A DNA stretch of 5,401 nt, taken from NCBI GenBank assembly GCA_021808205.1, contig JAKBCD010000149.1:387-5787 (forward strand), written 5' to 3'. The translations under genes were made by a program, and so were the position numbers. This document shows, piece after piece, positions 1-5,401 of the stretch. Source of the stretch: Pseudomonadota bacterium. GTDB taxonomy: Bacteria; Pseudomonadota; Alphaproteobacteria; Acetobacterales; Acetobacteraceae. The stretch's first letter is position 1. The number at the start of each line of letters is the position of its first letter. The notes beneath the pieces were generated by a model, which was not told the DNA's origin, did not search any database, and saw only the letters and a list, made by a program, of their open reading frames with translations.

Positions 1-16
1 GGATAAGGTCTGATTA

Positions 17-105
17 AGAAGCCGTTATGGTGAGTCGTCCAGGGCGGGATTTTGGAGCACCGGAGGGCAGAAAAACTCGCTCTGGCGACCACTAGAACGG
101 CTTCT
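17..105. repeat. Imperfect 89-bp palindrome (MITE-like or IS-end-like)
   Basis: The left arm starting at 17 (AGAAGCCGTT, 17-26) is the exact reverse complement of 96-105 (AACGGCTTCT). Similarity continues inward with small indels: reading the right arm in reverse complement gives GTGGTCGCCAGAGCGAG, against GTGAGTCGTCCAGGGCGGG on the left. The symmetry runs to a CCGG at 60-63, the centre of the element. It codes for nothing visible. Such symmetry is typical of a miniature inverted-repeat element, two abutting insertion-sequence ends, or a long RNA hairpin; the sequence alone does not decide between them. I see no transposase and no clear target-site duplication. Confidence 0.6.
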
Positions 106-231
106 AGAGCGTGATGACTTTAGGTTCGCTCACTTTGCGAGCGAGGCTTAAGTCTGAATTGCCCTCTACTTCATTGATTTAGAGGCGGATTCAGATTCTA
201 GAGCGGATCACTCCATGATCCGCTCTAGAAT
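102..231. repeat. Three-hairpin intergenic repeat module
   Basis: Three consecutive foldable units abut with almost no spacer. Hairpin A pairs 117-131 with 139-153 (two mismatches and one G-T pair, 7-nt loop). Hairpin B pairs 153-168 with 180-195 (one G-T pair and a small internal irregularity near 161-162/186-187, 11-nt loop). Hairpin C pairs 195-210 with 216-231 perfectly. The motif TTCTAGAGCG occurs at 102-111 and again at 196-205, and its reverse complement is at 221-230. The right arm of C can therefore pair either with its neighbour or with the far left end, which would close the whole module. This modular palindromic design resembles the mosaic intergenic repeats found in many alphaproteobacteria, but family membership was not checked. 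Confidence 0.6.
195..231. repeat. Perfect 16-bp inverted repeat, 5-nt loop
   Basis: The arm 195-210 (ATTCTAGAGCGGATCA) is the exact reverse complement of 216-231, with the loop CTCCA at 211-215. It lies 9 nt past the stop codon of the minus-strand transferase gene. In that gene's mRNA it would form a stable 3' stem-loop that could protect the transcript end or slow polymerase. No T-run follows the stem on either strand, so it is not a canonical intrinsic terminator. It is the third hairpin of the larger repeat module. Confidence 0.75.
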
Positions 232-240
232 GATCCGGCT

Positions 241-1314
241 CTAACTGGACCAGCGCCCGATGCCCGCCTGTCTGGCGCGGGCGCTGACGTAAAATGTCCA
301 GACGATCTGCACCGCCAGCGGCACCAGCCCGATCCACAGGCGCGGGATCGAGGGCGTGCTGATGAAGGCGATGGCGGTGAGCCCGCCCAGCACAGCGAAC
401 AGCCACTGGATGATCGCCACCAGCTTGGCGTCCATGCCTGCGCGGCGCACCACCTGATAGAGATGGCCGTTATGTGCACGGGCGATATTCTCGCCTGCCA
501 GCAAGCGCCGGATGAGGGTGAAGGTGACATCGTAAAGCACGCCCGAGAGCAGGAAGGGCACCAGCAGGAAGGACATCTGCACCTGCTCGAACCGCGCCGC
601 GGCGACGCCAAAGAGAGCCAGCATGAAGCCACAGAACTGGCTGCCAACATCGCCCATGAAAATCCGCCCCCGGGGGAAGTTGAAGGGCAGGAAACCCAAC
701 ACCCCGCCGGCTAGCAGCAGTGATGCGGTGTAGATGAAAAACCCGCCCAGCACGCCGGCAATGCCGGCCAGAAACAGGCAGGCGATGAGCGTTACCCCGG
801 CGGCCAGACCGTTTAATCCATCGATGAAATTCATCGCATTGGTGACAAAGAGCAGGAAGAACACCGTGAGCGGCACCCCAGCCCAGCCCAGATTGACGTA
901 GCCCCAGAAAGGCAGCGCCACGTTATGCACCCACAGGCCGGAGAAAATGACGGCCAGCGCCGCGATGAGCTGGGTGGCGAGCTTCACCGCGAAGGACATG
1001 TCCAGCAGATCGTCCAGCATTGAAACCAGGGCAATCAGCAGGGCGGCGGCGATGACGCCGATGAAATAAGGCGCCGCGATGCGGGAGACCTGGCCATAGC
1101 GGTAGAGCAGCAGCACGCCCAGCAGAAACGCGCAGACAATGCCCACCCCACCGGATTTGGGCGTGGTTTGGGTGTGCGCCTTGCGGGCATCGGGCCGGTC
1201 CGGCACGCCCAGCGTGATCATAATGCGTACGATGATGGCGGAAAAAATGGCGAGCCCCGCCATGAGGGCCAGGTGGCGGGGCAGTGACAAAGCTGAAACG
1301 CTCGAGAGGCTCAT
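241..1314 (-). CDS. Undecaprenyl-phosphate sugar-1-phosphate transferase (WecA/WbpL/MraY superfamily, glycosyltransferase family 4)
   Basis: This 357-residue integral membrane protein should transfer a (N-acetyl)hexosamine-1-phosphate from a UDP-sugar to undecaprenyl phosphate at the inner membrane, the first step of O-antigen or polysaccharide assembly. Many hydrophobic segments span the chain. Family signatures appear in order: DRPDARKAH...TPKSGGVGI (39-59), the aspartate pair of DDLLD (101-105), NAMNFIDGLNGLAAG (159-173, Asp165), FPRGRIFMGDVGS (213-225, Asp222) and AHNGHLYQ (280-287, His281 and His284). The HxxHxYQ form recalls WbpL-type enzymes more than the HIHH of classical WecA, so the sugar is uncertain. 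The length is usual for the family. The ATG start has no clear Shine-Dalgarno, and no in-frame ATG was seen just upstream. It is transcribed away from ugd. Its TAG stop lies in a degenerate copy of the flanking repeat arm. Confidence 0.9.
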   Translation of the reverse strand: MSLSSVSALSLPRHLALMAGLAIFSAIIVRIMITLGVPDRPDARKAHTQTTPKSGGVGIVCAFLLGVLLLYRYGQVSRIAAPYFIGVIAAALLIALVSMLDDLLDMSFAVKLATQLIAALAVIFSGLWVHNVALPFWGYVNLGWAGVPLTVFFLLFVTNAMNFIDGLNGLAAGVTLIACLFLAGIAGVLGGFFIYTASLLLAGGVLGFLPFNFPRGRIFMGDVGSQFCGFMLALFGVAAARFEQVQMSFLLVPFLLSGVLYDVTFTLIRRLLAGENIARAHNGHLYQVVRRAGMDAKLVAIIQWLFAVLGGLTAIAFISTPSIPRLWIGLVPLAVQIVWTFYVSARARQAGIGRWSS

Positions 1315-1444
1315 ACGGGCGGGACCATGACCGAAACTCAGAGAAATTAGAAGATGCCGAGAATTGGCGCGGGTGGGGCTTGCCCTGGTCCCCGGCGCGG
1401 GTCAGAAGCAAGGCGAGGCCACAAAGCATAGCGGAGTGTTTTAG
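1315..1444. promoter_or_regulatory. Divergent intergenic region, presumed promoters for both directions
   Basis: The starts of the minus-strand transferase and plus-strand ugd genes face away from each other across these 130 bases, so promoters for both directions are expected here. I could not identify a convincing -35/-10 pair on either strand. A TTGCCC at 1380-1385 lacks a good partner, and TCTAAT on the minus strand near 1350 lacks a recognisable -35. No clear operator palindrome is visible beyond short GC-rich inverted repeats of 4 bp. The role is inferred from gene orientation only. Confidence 0.4.
1433..1436 (+). promoter_or_regulatory. Ribosome binding site for ugd (GGAG)
   Basis: GGAG sits 8 nt before the GTG at 1445. 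An in-frame TAG occupies 1442-1444 immediately before that GTG. The reading frame therefore cannot begin further upstream, and this site supports the GTG start. Confidence 0.7.
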
Positions 1445-2758
1445 GTGAGGATCGCGATTATCGGCGGGGGTTATGTCGGGCTTGTCTCAGGCGCCTGCTT
1501 CGCTGAGTTCGGCGTATCGGTGGCGGTGGTTGAGGCTGATCCGCTCAAGCGGGAGATCTTGCTCGGCGGCCAGATTCCTATCTACGAGCCAGGGCTGGAC
1601 AAACTGGTGACGGACAATACCGCCGCCTGGCGGTTAAGTTTTCCGGCCACGCTTGAGGAAGGGATAAAGGGCGCGGAGGCGATCTTTATCGCGGTGGGCA
1701 CCCCAACCCGCCGCGGCGATGGCCATGCCGACCTCACCTATGTGTTCGCGGCGGTGGAGCAGGTGCTGAAAGCGCTGGACCACCCGGCCGTGATCGTCAC
1801 CAAATCCACCGTGCCAGTGGGCACAGGCCGGAAAATTCTGGAAATGGCCCGCCAATTGCGCCCGGACCTGGCGATAGACGTGGCCTCCAACCCGGAATTT
1901 CTGCGCGAGGGCAGCGCCATCTCTGATTTCATGCGGCCAGACCGCGTCGTCGTCGGTGCCGAGAGCGAGCACGCCCGTGAGGTTTTGCGCCGCCTGTATC
2001 GCCCGCTTTACCTGATCGAAACTCCGATCGTGTTTACCGGGCTGGAGACGGCGGAGCTGATCAAATACGCCGCCAATGGTTTTCTGGCGATGAAGATCAC
2101 CTTCATCAACGAGATGGCGGATTTATGCGAGAAGGTGGGGGCGGATGTGAACGACGTTGCCCGCGGCATCGGGCTGGATGGGCGGATTGGCCGGAAATTC
2201 TTGCATGCGGGTCCTGGCTTTGGCGGTTCGTGCTTCCCGAAGGACACGTTGGCGCTGATGCGCATTGCCGAGGAAGCTGATGCGCCCTCCCGGCTGATCC
2301 AATCCGTGGTGGCGGTGAACGATGCCCGCAAGGAAGGGCTGGCGGCGCGCGTGGTGGCGGCTTGCGGCGGGAATATGCAGGGTAAGGTGGTGGCGGTGCT
2401 GGGGCTGGCGTTTAAACCCGAGACCGACGACATGCGCGAATCCCCCGCTTTGCCGCTCATCCATGGCCTAGTTGCGAGCGGCGCGCAGGTGCGGGCATTT
2501 GACCCGCAGGCGATGCCGGCCGCGAAGCCGTTGTTGCCCGAGAGCGTGATGTTGAAAGAGAGCGCCGTTGATGCCTTGACCGGGGCGGACGCGCTTGTAC
2601 TCATTACCGAATGGAACGAATTTCGGGCCCTGGCGCCTGCCCGCCTGCAAGAGACGATGCGCGGCAGAGTCGTTGTCGATCTGCGCAATGTTTTCGAGTC
2701 GGCACCGCTGCGCGCGGCCGGCTTCACCTATACGGGAATCGGTCGACCCACGCCATGA
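1445..2758 (+). CDS. ugd: UDP-glucose 6-dehydrogenase
   Basis: The product oxidises UDP-glucose to UDP-glucuronate with two NAD+ in the cytoplasm, supplying uronic acid for acidic polysaccharides and uronate-derived sugars. The 437 residues match the usual bacterial length. The N-terminal Rossmann domain opens with IAIIGGGYVG (3-12). VGTPT (84-88), TKSTVPVGTG (119-128) and NPEFLREGSAI (149-159) are all family hallmarks. The central part carries AELIKYAAN, with Lys207 and Asn211 in the conserved substrate/catalytic positions. The catalytic cysteine is Cys263 in GPGFGGSCFPKD. The C-terminal UDP-binding domain includes LGLAFKPETDDMRESPA. All key residues seem intact. It starts with GTG directly after an in-frame TAG and has GGAG 8 nt upstream. 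It leads a closely spaced gene series and is divergent from the membrane transferase gene. The related UDP-ManNAc and GDP-mannose dehydrogenases are less likely given the match to Ugd signatures. Confidence 0.96.
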   Translation: MRIAIIGGGYVGLVSGACFAEFGVSVAVVEADPLKREILLGGQIPIYEPGLDKLVTDNTAAWRLSFPATLEEGIKGAEAIFIAVGTPTRRGDGHADLTYVFAAVEQVLKALDHPAVIVTKSTVPVGTGRKILEMARQLRPDLAIDVASNPEFLREGSAISDFMRPDRVVVGAESEHAREVLRRLYRPLYLIETPIVFTGLETAELIKYAANGFLAMKITFINEMADLCEKVGADVNDVARGIGLDGRIGRKFLHAGPGFGGSCFPKDTLALMRIAEEADAPSRLIQSVVAVNDARKEGLAARVVAACGGNMQGKVVAVLGLAFKPETDDMRESPALPLIHGLVASGAQVRAFDPQAMPAAKPLLPESVMLKESAVDALTGADALVLITEWNEFRALAPARLQETMRGRVVVDLRNVFESAPLRAAGFTYTGIGRPTP

Positions 2759-2787
2759 TCCGAATATCTTCCCTGACACTAAGCCGC

Positions 2788-2792
2788 GAGGA
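2788..2792 (+). promoter_or_regulatory. Ribosome binding site deciding a TTG start (GAGGA)
   Basis: GAGGA lies 8 nt before the TTG at 2801. The frame is closed upstream by TAA at 2780-2782, and no in-frame ATG or GTG lies between that stop and the TTG. The next in-frame option is GTG at 2816, which is 23 nt from this site and too far. TTG at 2801 is therefore the best start. Confidence 0.7.
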
Positions 2793-2800
2793 CCGAAATT

Positions 2801-4504
2801 TTGAACGCCGTTCATGTGCAGTATCCAGATTTCGCCAACCCCGAATTGCTCGACAAGATCCCCCTTGCCGCCAGAACCATTCTGGATGTGGGGTGTGCGC
2901 AGGGGGCGCTGGGCAGTGATTATCTGCGGCGCAACCCTTCCTGCCGCGTGGTGGGGATTGAGCTGGATGAGCAGGCTGCCTCCCATGCGCGCCAGCGGCT
3001 TTCGGAAGTGTTCGTGGGCGATGTGGAAAAGGTACCGATGCCGTTCGAGGTGCCGGAGGGGATCGACTGCATCATCTACGGCGATGTGCTGGAGCATCTC
3101 ACCGACCCGTGGCTGGTGCTGAAGGAGCATGCGAAATATCTCTCTGCGCAGGGTACCGTGCTGGTGTGCATGCCCAATGTGGAACATTGGAGCTTTGTGG
3201 CGCGGCTGCTGACCGGCAGTTTCGATTACGAGGACCAGGGATTGTTCGACCGCACGCATTTGCGCTGGTTCACGCCGCGCACTATGGCCCGGGCACTGGC
3301 GGAAGCGGGACTCGCACTTTCGGATGCAGCGCCCCGCCCGATTGCCACCGAGAGGGCGGAGCAGTTCACCAACATGCTGACACCCGCCTTGCAGGCGATG
3401 GGCGTGGACCCGCAGGAATATCTGAACCGGTCGATTCCGTTGCAGGTGATCTGGCGGGCGCGAAAGGCCGATATCCTGCGCATGGAGGTGAGCGCTACCA
3501 TGCTGGCGCCGCAAGGCGGGGTTTCGGATGTGCGGGTGGTGGAGCCGCTGAGGGCTTTGTGCACGGATAGCTCGATCTTTAGCAGTATCGTTGCGGAGGC
3601 AGCGCTGAAGCCACAGCTTGGTGATACCCCGCGCGTGGCGATTTTGCACCGTCCGTTATTGCTAGGCGAGAGCGGGCTGGCCAGGGTGCGCGCGCTGCTG
3701 GCGCAGGATTATGTTGTGGTCAGCGAGTTCGACGATCATCCGGTGTTTATGGAAGAGCGCGGGGTGAATTTGGACGAGCTGCTCACCTTCCGGGGCGTGC
3801 ACGCGGTGCAGACCAGCACGCCGGCTCTGGCTGAGGCGCTGCTGGCGGATAATCCTGAAGTAGCGGTGTTTCCCAACGCCGTGTTCGAGCTGCCGCCGGT
3901 ACGCAATTTTCAGGACATGGAGCATCTCACGCTGTTTTTTGGCGCGCTGAACCGGCAGAATGATTGGGCGCCGTTGATGCCGGTGCTGAACGAGGTGGCC
4001 CGCGCGGTGGGAGACCGTTTGCGCTTCCGGGTGGTGTTCGATGAGGCGTTCTTCAACGCGCTGGAGACCCCGCATAAAAGCTTTGAGCCCGCGATGGTGG
4101 ATTATGCCAGCTATATGAATGAGCTGGGGCTGGCGGATATCAGCTTCATGCCGCTGGAGGACAACGCCTTCAACCGCGCCAAATCCGACCTGAAATTCAT
4201 CGAAGCAGGGTCCGCGCGGGTGTGTGCGCTGGCCAGCAATGTGGTCTACGGCGGCTCCATCCAGGATGGCAAGACCGGCGTGCTGTTCAGCAACCCGACG
4301 GAGCTGCGCGCGGCATTGCTGCGGCTGCTGGCTTATCCTGAGGCAACGCGGCGCATGGCCGATGCGGCGCGGGGTTATGTGGCCCAGAACCGGATGCTGG
4401 CTTACCAGGTGGCGGCGCGGGCGGATTGGTATCGCGCCTTGTGGGAGCGCCGGGCGGAGTTGAATGAGGCATTGAAGCAGCGCGTGCCGGAGCTGTTTGC
4501 CTGA
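2801..4504 (+). CDS. Fused SAM-dependent methyltransferase and GT-B-like glycosyltransferase
   Basis: This 567-residue soluble protein has two recognisable halves. Residues about 15-220 form a class I (Rossmann) methyltransferase. They contain SAM-binding ILDVGCAQG (27-35), the acidic residue in GIELD (52-56), YGDVLEHL (93-100), MPNVEHW (124-130) and GLFDRTHLRWFT (147-158), the last typical of Methyltransf_23-like proteins. Residues about 278-545 resemble a group 1 (GT-B) glycosyltransferase. They contain SEFDDHP (308-314), VFPNAV (357-362), FFGALNRQNDW (379-389) and FNRAKSDLKFIEAG (457-470), followed by KTGVLFSNP (491-499), the usual donor-side layout. The linker at 221-277 is unassigned. 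The gene follows ugd by 42 nt and overlaps the next start by one base. The likely role is adding and methylating a sugar of the polysaccharide made by this locus. The donor, acceptor and methylated position cannot be read from sequence. The frame is continuous, with no sign of a frameshift. Confidence 0.85.
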   Translation: MNAVHVQYPDFANPELLDKIPLAARTILDVGCAQGALGSDYLRRNPSCRVVGIELDEQAASHARQRLSEVFVGDVEKVPMPFEVPEGIDCIIYGDVLEHLTDPWLVLKEHAKYLSAQGTVLVCMPNVEHWSFVARLLTGSFDYEDQGLFDRTHLRWFTPRTMARALAEAGLALSDAAPRPIATERAEQFTNMLTPALQAMGVDPQEYLNRSIPLQVIWRARKADILRMEVSATMLAPQGGVSDVRVVEPLRALCTDSSIFSSIVAEAALKPQLGDTPRVAILHRPLLLGESGLARVRALLAQDYVVVSEFDDHPVFMEERGVNLDELLTFRGVHAVQTSTPALAEALLADNPEVAVFPNAVFELPPVRNFQDMEHLTLFFGALNRQNDWAPLMPVLNEVARAVGDRLRFRVVFDEAFFNALETPHKSFEPAMVDYASYMNELGLADISFMPLEDNAFNRAKSDLKFIEAGSARVCALASNVVYGGSIQDGKTGVLFSNPTELRAALLRLLAYPEATRRMADAARGYVAQNRMLAYQVAARADWYRALWERRAELNEALKQRVPELFA

Positions 4505-5401
4505 TGAGTTTGCCCAGCGGAAAACTCCGCTTGACGGGCCAGTGCGAGGCTGAGTGGCTGACGGGTGCGGCGGCCGAGGCCATTTGCCCGAATTGCGGGC
4601 ACCAGGGCCGCATGGCGGAGCTGATCGACGTTGATTATGACCTGCTGGGCACGACAGGCCATTACCGGGTGCGGCTGTGCCCGCATTGCGCCGTGCGGTT
4701 CACCAGCGTGTTGGGCACCGTGGATTATGAAGGCGATGAGCTGGTTGAGATCGGCTGGCCCGCTTATTACGCGCAGATGGGTGCTGGGATCTGGCCGATT
4801 TCGGACCCGTTGACGCGGATTGCCAAGCCCTCTGGGGCGAAGGCGCTGGAGATTGGCGGGGCCTATGGGTTCGGGCTGGATTTCTGCGTGAATGCCAAGG
4901 GTTGGCAGGGCGTGGGGTATGACCCCTCGCCGCTGGCCAAAATTGGCGCGCAGGAGCTGGGGCTGGACATCCGCCAGGGCTATTTTACCGAGGATATGCT
5001 GGGCGATGGGCCTTGGGATGTGATCATCTCGACCGAGGTAATCGAGCATCTGAACGAGCCGCCTGCGTTTCTGCGGCTGATGCGCCGGGCGATTGCCGAA
5101 GATGGCATCTTGCTGCTCACCACCCCGAACGCGGACTGGATTACGCCCGCCCTTTCCAATGGCGAACTTTACGCGCTGCTGGCGCCAGGCGCGCATGTGG
5201 TGTTGCAAAGCCCGCAAAGCCTGCGGATGGCGCTGGAGGCTGCAGGGTTCGCGCATGTGGTGGTGCGGGCGGAGAAATCGGCCCTGGTGGCTTATGCCTC
5301 GCCGTCGCCCTTCGTGCTGGAGGAGGATTTTGCCTCCCGCCGGGCGGTTTACCGACGGTATTTACAGAGCCGGGCGGCTGTGGCGCAGGCGGGCAGCGAT
5401 C
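4504..5401 (+). CDS. SAM-dependent methyltransferase with N-terminal CxxC pair (3' end outside window)
   Basis: This open frame has no stop before the window ends: 299 codons are visible and the C-terminus is missing. Residues 28-62 carry two CxxC pairs (CPNC, Cys28/Cys31; CPHC, Cys59/Cys62), spaced like a zinc ribbon. The class I methyltransferase core follows: ALEIGGAYGFG (114-124, SAM-binding glycine loop), GYD (138-140, acidic residue at the end of strand 2), STEVIEHL (176-183), LLLTTPN (203-209) and QSPQSLRMALEAAGF (235-249). The ATG overlaps the previous stop in TGATG, which suggests translational coupling. A GGAG at 4489-4492 stands 11 nt upstream. Context points to methylation of a polysaccharide sugar or sugar nucleotide, but the substrate is unknown. 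The zinc ribbon is inferred from cysteine spacing only. It is not obviously a copy of the methyltransferase half of the preceding gene. Confidence 0.85.
   Translation, partial: MSLPSGKLRLTGQCEAEWLTGAAAEAICPNCGHQGRMAELIDVDYDLLGTTGHYRVRLCPHCAVRFTSVLGTVDYEGDELVEIGWPAYYAQMGAGIWPISDPLTRIAKPSGAKALEIGGAYGFGLDFCVNAKGWQGVGYDPSPLAKIGAQELGLDIRQGYFTEDMLGDGPWDVIISTEVIEHLNEPPAFLRLMRRAIAEDGILLLTTPNADWITPALSNGELYALLAPGAHVVLQSPQSLRMALEAAGFAHVVVRAEKSALVAYASPSPFVLEEDFASRRAVYRRYLQSRAAVAQAGSD

Noticed and set aside
195..231. Intrinsic terminator for the minus-strand gene
   Set aside because: The stem is perfect, but neither strand has a T-run after it, so I list it as an inverted repeat and not a terminator.
1..240. 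CRISPR array or tRNA in the left-edge repeats
   Set aside because: The repeats are palindromic and irregularly spaced, without equal spacers, and I see no cloverleaf with the conserved tRNA positions.
923..1429. Minus-strand open frame starting upstream of the membrane transferase start
   Set aside because: It overlaps the transferase in another frame over most of its length, lacks a family signature, and is better explained as a shadow.
2008..2727. Minus-strand open frame of 239 codons inside ugd
   Set aside because: It lies wholly within the well-supported ugd coding region and is Ser/Ala/Arg-rich with no domain signature.
2755..2919. Small gene starting with ATG overlapping the ugd stop
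   Set aside because: The frame runs into the 5' part of the fusion gene with no recognisable protein features, and the GAGGA site fits the TTG at 2801 instead.
2468..3649. Long minus-strand open frame of 393 codons
   Set aside because: It lies antisense across the end of ugd and the start of the fusion gene, both with strong family motifs. Its translation is rich in Arg, His and Gln, typical of a shadow frame in GC-rich DNA, and shows no recognisable domain.
4402..5256. Minus-strand open frame of 284 codons
   Set aside because: It is antisense to the second methyltransferase, whose SAM motifs are clear, and its composition (many Arg, Gln, His) fits a shadow frame.

Overview
The window is a GC-rich bacterial chromosomal segment from a surface-polysaccharide (exopolysaccharide, capsule or O-antigen) biosynthesis locus. 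GC-rich codon choice, the protein family mix and a compact palindromic intergenic repeat all fit an alphaproteobacterium. An Acetobacteraceae/Rhodospirillales-type genome is a guess from general resemblance and was not tested by any search.

Layout: positions 1-240 hold no gene. They contain two adjoining structured DNA elements: an imperfect palindrome centred near position 61 (about 17-105), and a three-hairpin module (about 102-231). The minus-strand gene at 241-1314 encodes a polytopic membrane sugar-1-phosphate transferase of the WecA/WbpL/MraY superfamily, the type of enzyme that starts glycan assembly on undecaprenyl phosphate. A 130-bp divergent intergenic region (1315-1444) separates it from a plus-strand series of three closely spaced genes. 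These are UDP-glucose 6-dehydrogenase (ugd, 1445-2758, GTG start), a 567-residue protein joining a SAM-dependent methyltransferase to a GT-B-like glycosyltransferase half (2801-4504, TTG start), and a second SAM-dependent methyltransferase with an N-terminal CxxC...CxxC cluster (from 4504, running off the window end).

How they could work together (inference): the membrane transferase puts the first sugar phosphate on the lipid carrier. Ugd supplies UDP-glucuronate, an acidic sugar donor or a precursor of other uronate-derived sugars and pentoses. The fusion protein and the downstream methyltransferase would then add and/or methylate sugars in the growing polymer. The plus-strand genes look like one operon: the gaps are 42 nt and then a 1-nt TGATG stop/start overlap, and I see no terminator between them.

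The most notable items are the methyltransferase-glycosyltransferase fusion and the folded repeat cluster at the left edge. Part of that cluster appears to supply the stop codon of the membrane transferase gene. I saw no tRNA, rRNA, CRISPR array or transposase gene.
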